From Rhizophagus irregularis (Eukaryota > Glomeromycota > Glomeromycetes > Glomerales > Glomeraceae): a stretch of DNA of 64,000 nucleotides. The stretch is from the NCBI RefSeq assembly GCF_026210795.1, contig NC_089460.1:1674001-1738000 (forward strand), written 5' to 3'. The notes under the pieces were generated by a model that had not been told where the DNA came from, searched no databases, and was given only the letters and a program-made list of their open reading frames with translations. Below, one piece after another: positions 11,830-23,120 of this stretch (position 1 is its first letter; each line of letters begins with the position of its first letter). The position numbers and the translations under genes are program-made.

Positions 11830-14800
11830 TACAATCGTCTCGCTCCTTTGCTTGCCTCTCACCATGTTCTCCAAGGCGGTAATTTTGCAGGTTTACCTGG
11901 AGGGTCCTGCCGTGATCCTATTATTACTCTGGAATCCATCATTCATGATTCGGTAGTCACTAAACAACCCTTATGGATTCTTTCTCAAGACATTTCAAAA
12001 GCATTTGATTCTGTGGATTTATCTATGTTGCGTTTTGCTCTCCAACGTTTACGTTTGCCTCAAAATGCTATTCAATTCTTACTCTCTTTATTTATGTCAT
12101 GTTTTAATCGTGTCATTACTGCACATGGCCCTACTCCACCATTTAGAGTTAGAATTGGAATAGACCAAGGTGAAGTTATCTCTCCGCTTTTATGGGTTAT
12201 TTATTTAGACCCTTTACTTACAACTCTCAGAAATGAGAAGAAAGACCCTTATTGTTTGGTCTCTCCATTGGCTCCCTGTACTGTTTCATCAAACTCTTGT
12301 TCTCCAGATGTTTTAGAAATTAATAATTTGGTGTTCATGGATGATTCTACTTTAATCTCTTCTTCTAAAGATGGAATGAAACATATGTTGTCTATTACTG
12401 AAAAATTTTATTGTTTAAACAATACCTCAGCCAATCATAACAAATATGTTTTAGCCACTAATGCAGTCGTTGCTCCTCGAGATTTGTCTCCCATAGCCTT
12501 TAATTTGTCGATTTCATCGCTCAACTCCACGCCCAACATTATTGTTACTCCTATTTCTATGTCCTCATCTTTCCGGTTTTTAGGAGTTTGGTTTAATATT
12601 AACGGCTCTAGGAACTTTATCCGACAACAACTTAAACGAGAATGTCATTCTTTCTCTGCAATTCTTCGCCCTGCGAAACTGACTGTTCAACAAGTGGTGT
12701 ATCTTTATAATACTGTTTTGATTCCGAAATTGGACTATCGAATGCAAGTTACACACTTATCTGAGGCTGAATGCTCCACTATTACCTCTTCAGTTCATGC
12801 CTTAGTTAAACATAAAGCCAAATTATCACACTCTGTTCCTAATGTGGTGTTATATTTAACACATGCTTTGGGTTTGATCAATTTATTTTCATTTCAACAA
12901 CAAAGTCATTTTACTAATTTATTTTTGTTAGCAAATTCTTCTTCTGTTTTTATGAAATCATTATTTAATTATAGGTTGCGATTTATTCAATTTTATTGTT
13001 TAATTCCTATTTCTCCCTTGATGGTTTTGGATTGGACTTGTTGGTCTTCTCTTATAATTTTTAAACAAGATTATATCGCTAATACTTTAGCTTCTTTGCT
13101 CTCAACTCCTTTTCGTTTGTCACGCGCTAATCTATCATCTGTGCTTGATTTAACCTACCCCAATGGCCATACTCCTATTTATCAATGTCTTTCTTTGGAT
13201 GTATTTAAAGCCAATTTAACAAGACTTCGAAAACGTGGCCTTTTCTATCTTTCGCAACTTTTGACACCTCAAGGAACACATTTGCTCTCTTGGTCTGTCA
13301 TATATGCCAACTCTGTTCAAAAACGTGGTAATGCCCGTCTTCCCATGTGGTACAAAAATCTCTCTATTAATGTCACGATTCCAGATAAATCTGGTTTGTT
13401 AAGGGACCGTTTCTTGATTGAACAACAACCTGTGAGCCTGATTGCAAAAGAACTTGCTCCTTGCATTCCTCCTTCTAGTTATAAGAAAAATTGGATTGTT
13501 ACGCTGAATGATAATAACCTTCCCTTATTCGGCAAACAGATTCAGTTCCAACCCAAACGCTCCACTTGTACTATTGTACATTGGACTTCAGATTGTCTAT
13601 CTCGTCCAAGCGATTTAATTACTCTACGACCTTGTCCTGGCTGTAACTTAAATATTAACAAATCTTCCTATTTAAAGAAATCAGTTGCTACTGGTTCTGT
13701 TTCCTGCTCTTATTCGGCCTCTCTTCATCAGTCATGGATTTTACCTATGAAGAAATCATCCATTTTGAATCACACATCTAGTTTGACTGCTACGGTGTCG
13801 TGGGCAGAAATCATGGACTTTGTTACCGCATCTTGTAATCCTTCAGGTTGCTCGATGCTTGCTGCTGATATTCCCCATACCTCCTTTGATATTATTGATG
13901 AGGCTTTGCCTACTCCTCATTTATTTACGGCTGGCGATGTTGCTGCTTCCTCATCGGTCGTGCTTTCTTTAGACTCTCAATATACCTTTTACACTGATGG
14001 TTCTCTTATTAATTTAGGAATGTGTGATGTTTCTATGGGATGGGGCTGGGTTCAAATTGTTAAGGATTCTGGCTTTCTCAATTCTATTGCCACTTATAAG
14101 CGGGTATTATCTGTGATTGGCCACTTCTCGAGCCGAAGGCCCTTTCTACTATCCATGCAGCTTTATCAGCCCTCTCCTGCCAACTCTGTAGTTCACATTT
14201 ATACAGACTCACAGTCTTCCATCGAGGGCTTGAAACATTGTTTCTTATCTGATTATTCAGATTCTCGTCTTTATTACAAGACTACCAATTTTGAACTTTG
14301 GGCCATCATCCAACAACTGATTGTGGATAAACAACTTTCAGTTTTACCCTTCAAGGTTAAAGCTCACTCTAATTTTTATTGGAATGACTTCGCTGACTCT
14401 CTTGCCAATACTGCCCATACATCTGATGATGCTATTCTTATTTCTCGCCTCGATCTTGCCGCGGTTCATGATTATATTATGACTTATGATGACGTAGTCT
14501 GTGAATCCAACCCAAGACATCTTTTTAAACAATATCATCAGATGTTGTATATGAAAAATCTTTTAGCCCTTTCTCGCTTTCGTTTCATTTCTCCTTTAAC
14601 AGATCCATCCCGATACGTGGTTGATTGACTAAATTTTACTTGGCATACGTTAACGTTCCAACCCAAATTTGATAATTCCTTCACTAAGGAAAATGTCTCT
14701 AGACATCATACGTTGAAATTTCAACTTTTCCTGGAAGATTTACCTACTTTGGAATCCCTGAAAAGGACACGACCTGATTTATACGTAAAGATTCTAACCT

Positions 14801-15512
14801 GTCGTTCTTGTGAAGACCGCTTAGAAGATTTTATGCACTTATTTTTATGCAAAAAGCGCCGCGTTAAATTACATCAAATTTTAACGTCATATCTTCACCA
14901 TCTTATCCAAAAAATTAAAGAAGCGGATGATAATGCCAATTGTGATTACTCTTCTTCAATTAATAGAGTTACTTCCCTCCCTTGCTGGACTTTTTCGTCT
15001 AACAACTGGTCTTCCTATAGTCTTGTCCGTGGCTGTTTGCCTACAGCCTTTCTGGAAGTTTTTGAAAACTTAGGTATTCCTCACCTCCAGCGAATGTGGT
15101 CGCTGCCATACATAACAATTTTATCAACAAATTCTGTAAACGAATTTGGAATCCACGTTCGTATGATAAAGGATTATGGGAACATACGATGAGCATTTCT
15201 CCAAAACTTAAACAATCTTCAAGGCCTAAAGGTTTGCCCAAATCTTCTTATTTACCTTACTCGTCTTTACCACCTCCGACCCATGTTGATTCACGTGACT
15301 CTGGAACCGATTGGTTAAAAAACTCGATGCAATATGGATTATCTTGGTTTAATCACATTTCGGGTTTTATGGGTCGTCTAACGGTCTTCTTAATAACCGC
15401 TTTTGCAGGATGGAGTGTCGATTTTAATAGTGGGCGCGTCATTCGTTATTTTGTTAGCATAGTTGCTTCTACTTTGGTTGGAATATATCAAGGGAGATCT
15501 GGGAAGTGTTAG
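11830..15512 (+). pseudogene. LINE ORF2: reverse transcriptase + RNase H (truncated, disrupted)
   Basis: The open frame runs from the insertion point; no authentic start codon is present. Reverse transcriptase motifs are intact: GNFAGLPGGS, catalytic Asp in DISKAFDSV (about 11989), the GIDQGE/SPLLW block, and the F-x-DD box FMDDST (about 12335). The RNase H domain follows with YTDGS (about 13990), YTDSQSS (about 14200) and KVKAHSNFYWNDFADSLA. A C-terminal CCHC-like motif is present (CRSCEDRLEDFMHLFLC). Lesions: between about 14125 and 14185 the frame is displaced, replacing the SRAEALSTIHAAL-type segment that holds the RNase H glutamate. A TGA at 14626-14628 sits where Trp is expected. A frameshift near 15095 moves the last 138 codons to another frame. 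The endonuclease and N-terminal reverse transcriptase are missing. The copy cannot be autonomous. Confidence 0.88.
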
Positions 15513-15676
15513 TATTAACGAATTTTCTTTTGAACTTTCTTTTAATTTTAATTTCTTTCTGGAGATATATAGCTTTGTTTTTAGTTAGTTTTTATTTTAT
15601 TTTCTTTTTCTTATATGTAATTTTGTAAAGTTTGATAAATAATTAATAAAGATAAAGGCTACTATGCCATGTTTGC
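11830..15676 (+). mobile_element. 5'-truncated LINE (non-LTR retrotransposon)
   Basis: Flanked by an identical 15-bp target duplication CCGAAAGTGTGACTT (11815-11829 and 15677-15691), which belongs to the surrounding MITE. The element begins abruptly inside the reverse transcriptase domain, as expected for 5' truncation during target-primed reverse transcription. It ends after an AT-rich 3' UTR with AATTAATAAAGATAAAGGCT and a short GGCTACTATGCC hairpin-like tail rather than poly(A). It is much better preserved than the old LINE it sits within. Confidence 0.88.
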
Positions 15677-15729
15677 CCGAAAGTGTGACTTATGACCTGT
15701 TTTGGAGATATCCGGGGTCCTTGGCAGGC

Positions 15730-16914
15730 CAACAAAATTGGGAAGTAAAATGACTTATACAGTCAAAATAGAAGAGAATGAAAGTAAACTTATTTATATC
15801 ATATAGTAACAAATTTTTTTAAATTATCATCAATAGGATAATTGTGAAATTTAAGAATAACTTCTATAGTTGAACTGAAAATCGTCAAGTCAGAAGAATA
15901 GAAGGAAGAAGAATTAGAGTGATCCTTGACTAATTCATTACTAGCCCAGTTATTCAGGATATTTGTATTATAGGTGGTAACCTTAAATAGATTAATAAAT
16001 AGATTTTTGCTTTTATAAAAAGAGCAAAAAACTATCCAAAGTAAATGATTCTTCATTTGAAGTTATTTCAATTGGAATGGTATAGAAAGTACTTGCTGTA
16101 TAAATAAGATAACAGCTTGTAAATTAGTATAAAAAGTGACTGTAGTATTATGAAATAGGATTTCAAGAATAAAAAGAATGGCTTGTAGTTCAATATGGAG
16201 GAAGAGCTATGCTAAGGTAATAGTAAAAGAGTGGTAAGACAAGATGTAATCAACTTGCATTCAGTCAAGGCTAAAAGAAACATTAGAAATGCCAAAATTA
16301 GAAACTGAGCCATTAGTGTAAAATGCATAATTATTATCTATCATAAGAGTCAGGAAAGATAATGAAAGTTCATTAAATACAGGAGGAATATTAGAATTTT
16401 CATCAATAATAAAACCAGAAGAAGAAGAAAACCTATTACAAAAAGAAATTAAAGTAGAAAAAAAATAATAAAAAGAAAAGGATAAAAATAAAAAGTAGAT
16501 AAACGAGGCAATCTAATTATCCAGTATGTGGTGAAATAAAACTAATACACAGAATTATGAGCATTTTTAATCAAGGTCTTAAAACGTTTAATGCATTTTG
16601 TGTTAAATTGACAATCAGAATAAGGGGCGGATAATTATATTTGTTGAATGAAAAGTAAGTCCATTTGAAGGAATAGCAGGAGAAGTGATCTAATGAGAAA
16701 TAACAGCTTCACCAGAAGCTGAGATTTGTAAAGTGTGACCAATAAGTAAATCAGAAGAGTAAAAAGTAGTTTCGTCAGATGGAGGATCATGAACTTTATT
16801 CTTTATTTCCAATACGACATGAGAGTACAGCCATCCAAGTATTTTGCATGGTAGTTGAAGAGGAAAGATTAAATTGCAGAAGAGAAGGAGTAAAGTATAG
16901 CAGAAAACGTTCAT
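15730..16914 (-). pseudogene. Old LINE ORF2, RNase H part (decayed)
   Basis: On the minus strand from about 16340 down to 15790 an RNase H domain can still be read through several stops. It has a degenerate YTNGSVSNFGIS motif (YTDGS in active copies), HIELQAILF, a TNLQAVI motif (TDSQS in active copies) and KVTTYNTNILNNWASNELVK (KxxAH...N.xxD.LA in active copies). It is the upstream continuation of the remnant at 10850-11562; the two were joined before the 11563-15721 insertion. The part from 16340 to 16914 is less clear but keeps short minus-strand frames with similar wording (FYSSDL). Confidence 0.65.
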
Positions 16915-18057
16915 TTATCCAGTAATTAGGAAGGAGTCAATGAGAAAAAGGCGAGATAACCAATCCAATGAGTGAAGTATACCATAAATATCAGTAACCT
17001 TAATTAATTAAAGGATGTTTTATTATTATAAAATTCAGTTTAAACAAAATTATGTTATATTACATTTATTTTCATTTATTTTTCAAATAAATAGGTTTTA
17101 TTTTTATCACATATATAAATAAAGAGTAATGTATAACTAAAAAAACTAATACAAATAAATAGCCATCTACTTTAATATATAATGAACAGGCAGACAATAG
17201 AACATTTGTAAAGCTGATATATATAAATAATATATAATCTTTTACTTTGCTCTAAATAGAACTCTACTTACTTATAATAAAGGTTACCATAAAAAATTGG
17301 CCCTTTACTGATAGTTTTTATCTTACTTTTTTTTTAAAATTCTATTGGTTAATTAGTTAAAAAGAAAAAAAATTATAATAATGTAACATAAAATTTCCTT
17401 TTATAGTAGAATCTGTGAAGAATTTTATATATGATTTTATTTTAGATCTAAAGGTATAATATGATCTATTAAAAAATATAAATTTTAGGAAATAAAATTT
17501 GTGTGCACTCGTGTATGTGTGCACTCCTCCATTTTTGGTAATTTTTATATAGTAAATTTGTCAATTATCAATTATCATGTGACTTTAGTAAAATCCTGAT
17601 TTTTTTAAATATTTATACTGCAACTTTTATATTATAGAACCTTAAAATTTTATTTATTATGCGTATTTTTGCCCATTCTACAACTTTACTTAATGAGTCA
17701 TGAAGGGTTTAAAATGTTATTTTTGACTTTTATATATAATATATCCATAGAGATGCATATATACATAAGTGCACATAAATTTTAAACCCTAAATTTTAAT
17801 ATAAATTTATTAATTAGTTTTTTTCACTTTTTAATATTTTTAAAAAATTAAAATTTTTATAAAATTATATAAGTTTTGCTAATTTACCCCCCAGGTTAAA
17901 TAATCCAAATTAAATTACTTCCCTAAAAATTTTATATTTTATACCAACTAATTTTGACTGGTTAATTTTAATTTATTTTTGTTAAAAATTTGCAACACTT
18001 TTATTTGCAATTATTTTTTGTACTATAATGGTTTATTTATTTAGTAATTATAATATA
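16915..18057. other. AT-rich intergenic DNA
   Basis: No gene is supported. It contains a decayed copy of the AGGAYCC-type MITE (17258-17475, listed separately). The rest is low-complexity AT sequence up to the TA target of the pogo element. Confidence 0.4.
17258..17475. repeat. Decayed AGGAYCC-type MITE copy
   Basis: It shares with 40311-40537 the left end (ACTTACTTATAATAAAG) and the interior phrases TTGGCCCTTTACT, TTCTATTGGTTAATTAG and ATAACATAAAATTT-like sequence in the same order. The right terminus is degraded and no target duplication is visible. Confidence 0.65.
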
Positions 18058-18366
18058 TACCGTAAAGTCCCAAATATAAGCAACCTATTTTTGTTATAAG
18101 GGTGCTTATATTCAGGTAATTTTAACATTGGGACATAATATAACTCTGGAAAAGAATTTTTAGCTTAAACTTTCAAATAAAAATTAATACATAACGTAAT
18201 TTTCAATTATTGCGGTTTTGCAATTTTTAAATTTTGTGAAACATTCGTGCACAGCATGACAATCATATCCTTAAAACGCGTTAATTTTTTTAATCAACTT
18301 TTAAATAACTTTCTTCAAGTTATCAAAAATGATATTTTTTCATACAAAGAAAAGCTACAATAAATA

Positions 18367-19688
18367 ATGCCACAAGTTGCCAAACACAAACAAATTGTCA
18401 AACATAAACGAGTTGTCAAACGTAAAGCCTTCAAAAGTAATGTTAAACGAACTTCATACTCTATTAAACAAAAAGAAGAAGTTGTTAATTACGCAAAAGA
18501 GTATGGAAGAAATAGCGTGGCAGCTCACTTTGAAATTAACAAAAGTATGGTTGGACGCTGGGTTAAGGTGAGTATAAACTGGACAGATGAAATAAACAGA
18601 AATATTAAGAAAGTTAGTACAGGGCGAAGGGTTTTTTATCCTGAAGTTGAGAAAAAGCTCTATGACTGGATAATTGAACAAAGGAAACAGGGGTTTGCTG
18701 TAACCTATTCAATTATACGAGTTAAGATGCTAGAAATTTTGAGAGATCCAGATATTATAGTTCTTTATGGGAATTTAATGAACGATTTTAAGATGTCTAA
18801 TCGTTGGTTATATGCATTTATGAAGCGGCAAAAATTATCTTTGCGACATCATACAAAGATTTCACAAAAACTTCCACAACAAACTGAACAATTGTTAGAA
18901 AGTTTTTATCGATTTGTTACTCGCCTTAGAATTGAAAAATCATATAAGATGTGCAACATCTTTAATATGGATGAGACCCCAGTGTATTTTGACATGGCGG
19001 GTAATTTTACTGTCAATTAAATAGGTGAAAAAACCGTTCATATTTGTGGGACAGGTAATGAAAAAAATCGATTCACTGTTGTTCTTACTTGTGCTGCTGG
19101 TAAGTACTATAGTAGGTCCTATTACTAGCAAAACAATCTTAAAAAAATTTTTAAAATACAGATGGGACCAAATTGCCACCAATATGTATTTTCAAAGGAA
19201 AAAGATTAGGACGTGGTGAACAAATTCCATCTGGTGTGGTGGTTTGGTTCCAAGAGAATAGTTGGATGGATTCAAAATTAATGATTAATTATATTGACTA
19301 TTTTAACAATAATCGATCTAGAGATCCAACTATGCTTGTTTATAATTCTTTTAGGAGCCATCTTGAAGAATCTGTTAAAGCAAAATTTCATGATAACAAT
19401 ATTGATTTAGCAGTTATTCCAGGTGGGTTGACAAGCATCTGTCAACCACTTGATGTTGCTATAAACAAGCCATTCAAGGACAACCTTCGCAAAGAATGGC
19501 ACTTGTGGATGGCAAATGATGGTGCTGGAGAAACTACTGCAGGAAACCTTAGACGTGCTAAGTATAGTGCATGGAAAAATATATCTAACGAGACCATAAT
19601 TAATTCTTTTGTAAGTTGTGGTATAACAGATTCGTTAAATAGTGATCATGAAGAATTAGAAATTTCAGATATTGATGATACTTCGTAA
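18367..19688 (+). pseudogene. pogo/Tigger transposase (DDE, CENP-B-like), inactivated
   Basis: Two exons, 18367-19099 and 19162-19688, separated by a GT-AG intron. The product is about 419 codons. An N-terminal psq-type helix-turn-helix (SIKQKEEVVNYAKEYGRNSV...INKSMVGRW) is followed by a CENP-B-like HTH region and the DDE domain. The first catalytic Asp is in NMDETPVYFDM. The second, normally Asp in a VYDSF-R-H motif, is Asn here (VYNSFRSH, about 19340). The third is in SICQPLDVAINKPFK. An in-frame TAA lies at 19018-19020. The stop and the lost second Asp each inactivate the enzyme. The reading otherwise resumes perfectly, so the death is fairly recent. Confidence 0.85.
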
Positions 19689-20059
19689 AATTGTAATAGG
19701 GATTATTATTAGTTTCGCATTTATTTTTTTACAAACATTTTATATATAATTTTGATAATTCTATGACATTTATGCTTTAATTTCAATAAAATTACCATAT
19801 AATCAATATATGCCATATCAGCCGATCAAAAAGTCCCCTAATATTTTTTAAGTATGATAATAAACAAAATATGATATAGTATTTTACTAAAAATAGATCA
19901 TTAATTTGATCAGTGTATTACATTATTAAACGTTAACTGTTAAATTTTGACTATAAAATTCTAAGAATTTACATTCAGCAAGACGCTGATCATTTTTAAG
20001 ATATACGCGTAAGAATTAATTTTTTTTGAAAAAAATTTACATTTTTTTTTTAAAAAAAA

Positions 20060-22304
20060 ATGGAAACTAATGATGCTCCTTTATCAGTTAAGAAAAAAAG
20101 ACCTATTGAAATTCATAATTATCCTAAAGAATCTGTTATTCAATATTCCGATTCTGAACGAAGCTATACCTATAATATTATTAAAGAAGGAACTTATCCA
20201 CCTGCTGCTTATCTCAAATATACAAAAGGTCAAAAAGGGTTTCGAATACCTGATAATTATGAAGTTGAAACTAGTTTGAGAAAGCCTAAAACAAGACAAA
20301 TAGTTAAATGTATAATCAAATATGTGGAAAAAAAACCGGTTTATTGGGTATACTATGGAGATAAGTTTCAATATCATGTAAAGTCAGAAAAATCAAGCTC
20401 AGATGTAGCATGTTTATATGCTAAAGTATGTAATTATTTATTAATAAATCGTAATTAGTAAGTGCTTTATTAATGCAAAGGATAATTTTTATAATAGGCT
20501 TTAAATCCTGAAACTAAAACACGCTATTCCGGTCCACATTTTTTTGGTCTTCATTTAGAAATACTTCAACAGACAAGAGATATTTACCGACGAGCAACAG
20601 TTTTAAAATCATTTGACAATTTAACTCAAACTGGACAAAATAATCGAGCTAAAAAAATTGCCAAGTCTATATCTGCAATATTTGATCAAGAAACAACTAA
20701 ATGTTGTCATTTAGATGATGATTCTAATTTAAAATCAATTGAGTTTAGTATCAGAGATAATTCTTTTCACTTTAGTTTTAATGAAGATAACGTTGAAATA
20801 AAGCATAAAGCAAGAGCTGCCGTACAAGCATGTGATAAAGGTCAGGTAATACGAGAAGGATATCGAACTTTAGCTTTGATCTACCACGTGAATGGAAAGT
20901 TTCTGCAGAAAAGAAAGATATTACATATGAAATGAATGAAATTATACCAATTTCTCTTATAAATATAACACCATCACCATCTGATAATTCTGTAAATTCA
21001 GAAATACATATTAATGATGCCGAAATTATTGATAATTTACAACAATCAATTGGAAAAGGAGGGCGACGAGACATTGTTAATATTTTAAGATATTTAATAC
21101 CAGGTCTTCTTGAAAGAAATGTATTAGACATAACAAATCCTACAATACATTTGCGAATTTCTGGTGATGGGAGAAACGTTGGACGAAAGGTTAAACAGGT
21201 CATGGTTACCTGCTCAATTCTTAATGATCTTGATAATATATATCGACCTGAAAATTATTATACCATAATTTTATATTCTGGCATTGAAAAGTATGAGATT
21301 TTAAATGTTGTTTTAGAACCACTAATTATGGAATTAAGGAAATTAAAAGAAGAGGGATTTAGAGATAATCAGAATAGAGAATGGAAAGTTGAACTTTATT
21401 TTTCATCAGATTGGAAGTTCCTTGCAATTTGTTTAGGATTAAATGCAGCAAATAGTAAGTATTTCTGTCCATGGTGTGAGGTATCTAAAGAAAAACAGGG
21501 TGATTTTTCATATGAATAGATAATTAATAAAACTATAGATCAAATTCGTGAAAATTACACATTTTATAAGGGTCATGTTCGACCAGCAATTTTTGATATG
21601 ATTCCTTTACAAAACTGGGTTCCAGATGAACTGCATATTATGTTGCGTATAACAGATGTTCTTTGGCGGCTTGTGATTGATGAACTCAAATCCAGAAATA
21701 CTTGGGGAGATAGAGCAAGAAATGTAATAGTTGAAGAAATGAAACGTGTTGATGTTAAATTTCATTTTTGGCTTGAAGTAGGATCGACAAATTGGCAATA
21801 TACTTCTTTAATGGGGCAAGATAAATTAATTGTACTTCAGCATTTTGATTTAACTAAACTTTTTCCAAATTCACGAGCAACTCAAATCCGAAATTTGTGG
21901 GATAATTTTTATTTACTTCATAAAGCAATGAAAGATCAAAAAACTGATGCGAACCAATTTTCTGATGATGCACGTGCATGGTTACACCAATTTTTAGATT
22001 CTAATTATTTTTATCAAGCGGGTGATATTACACCTTATATGCATGTATTAGTTTATCACGTTCCAGAAATGATGCGTATTCATCAAAAATTTGGTTTAGC
22101 AGCATTTTCTTGTTCGGCAGTTGAAAAAAAAAATCACCAACAAGTTTCTCATTTTTTTAAAAAACAACAAAAGATGGTGGTGTCGGAAAAGGAAGAAAAT
22201 CTGCAATTGTAAATATTCTTGAATACGAAAATAGAGTTTTATATTTTAATAATCATAATATGGTTGATTTAATTCGATTACCAAAACGTTTGCGTATCAA
22301 GTAG
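20060..22304 (+). pseudogene. RAG1-core-like DDE transposase, decayed
   Basis: Exon 1 is 20060-20425 and exon 2 begins at 20498 after a GT-AG intron. A frameshift occurs near 20875, an in-frame TAG at 21517-21519, and another frameshift near 22165. After the last one the reading continues with NILEYENRVLYF to a stop at 22302-22304. Conserved-looking blocks in order: ISGDGRNVGRK with a candidate first Asp at 21166; VLEPLIMELRKLK; FSSDWKF with a candidate second Asp at 21409; a zinc knuckle CPWC at 21466-21477; WVPDELHIMLR; DITPYMHVLVYHVPEMM; and FSCSAVEKKNH with a candidate catalytic Glu at 22123. The order PL-E, D-K, C-x2-C, ELH, H-VPE, E-x2-N is that of the RAG1/Transib catalytic core. This is a pattern match from knowledge of the family. 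A hAT, KDZ or undescribed RNase H-fold transposase remains possible. Confidence 0.6.
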
Positions 22305-22425
22305 TATTTGTAATAGAAATATATGCTTTTTCATTTTTTTTTCAATGTATTATTTACAAATTTCATAATAAAATTTGATCTTATTTTTGCCACTTATATT
22401 TACATGATTTTCAACCCTTCTATTT

Positions 22426-23120
22426 TTAATATAAGTTTTCTATATCTCTCATACGTGAAATTGTAAAGTTTATAAAGATAAATCCTGATGAATATACAAT
22501 ATTTCGTACATCTGATTTTTCTTTTCTTTTCCAGCCAATAATGATTTGTATGGGTTTAAGTTTGCAGATTCGGCGTTTTTTAGCTTTATATATTTTTACT
22601 TGATTTTGTTCTTGAAGAGGATCGGGTTCGGACATAAATTTAATTCCAGAAGAGGATCTGGATCATTTGGATTTGATGGTTGTTGATATGATAAAACAAA
22701 TGTCTTTTGGTGTTGCAAAAAATATTTGACACCCCAATTATCGTCTCCCAATACTTTTGATAATGTAGAATAAGAATTAATACCTTTAAAAATACACTTA
22801 TAATTTCCTGTTTTTGGATAATAATTATGTATATATCCTTTAAAAACACCAAAAAATTGACTTTCTGTACAACTAATCATAATTCGCACACTCCTAGCAT
22901 GTTTTGAACTTTGTTTCAGTCTCTCCTTTATATGATAAACCAAAATTCGTCGCGTTTCTTCAATAGCTTTTTCAGGTAAATCGTACGCGGTTGGCTTCAT
23001 AACATTAGCATCTTTAATTGTTATTTTATGATTAGCTAAACCAGAATGCCTTTTATAGATTTTTCCACATATTTCACATTCAAACTTGTTGCAAAACGTG
23101 TTAGTTGATGGTTTAGACAT
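22426..23120 (-). pseudogene. Zinc-finger accessory protein of the nested transposon (one frameshift)
   Basis: It starts at 23120 on the minus strand (MSKPSTNTFCNKF). Near the N-terminus is a C2H2-like finger, FECEICGKIYKRHSGLANH, in which the expected second His is not obvious. About 150 residues without a recognised fold follow, including YIHNYYPKTGNYKCIFKGIN and WGVKYFLQHQKTF. Around 22610-22630 the frame changes from the first stretch to a second one (MSEPDPLQEQNQVKIYKAKK) that continues to 22426. About 230 residues would result if joined. It ends 121 bp from the convergent transposase stop and lies within the same inverted repeats. A role in DNA binding or target choice is inference only. 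Confidence 0.55.

Larger units (their letters stand above)
11563..15721. mobile_element. AGGAYCC-TIR element (8-bp TSD), split by a LINE insertion
   Basis: The ends are a perfect 16-bp terminal inverted repeat: AGGACCCCGGATATCT at 11563 and its complement ending at 15721. Both ends are flanked by the identical 8-bp target duplication TGGCAGGC (11555-11562 and 15722-15729). Without the LINE (11830-15676) the element is only about 310 bp and non-coding, so it is a MITE that needs a transposase from elsewhere. Its left arm contains a long internal hairpin (11631-11791). An 8-bp duplication is compatible with hAT-like or other 8-bp superfamilies. Related ends occur at 40311, 51237 and 53902. Confidence 0.85.

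Noticed and set aside
11830-15676. A terminal-inverted-repeat element that encodes its own reverse transcriptase
   Set aside because: At first sight the reverse transcriptase lies inside 16-bp terminal repeats. A separate 15-bp duplication directly flanks the LINE, so it is a nested insertion, not a hybrid element.
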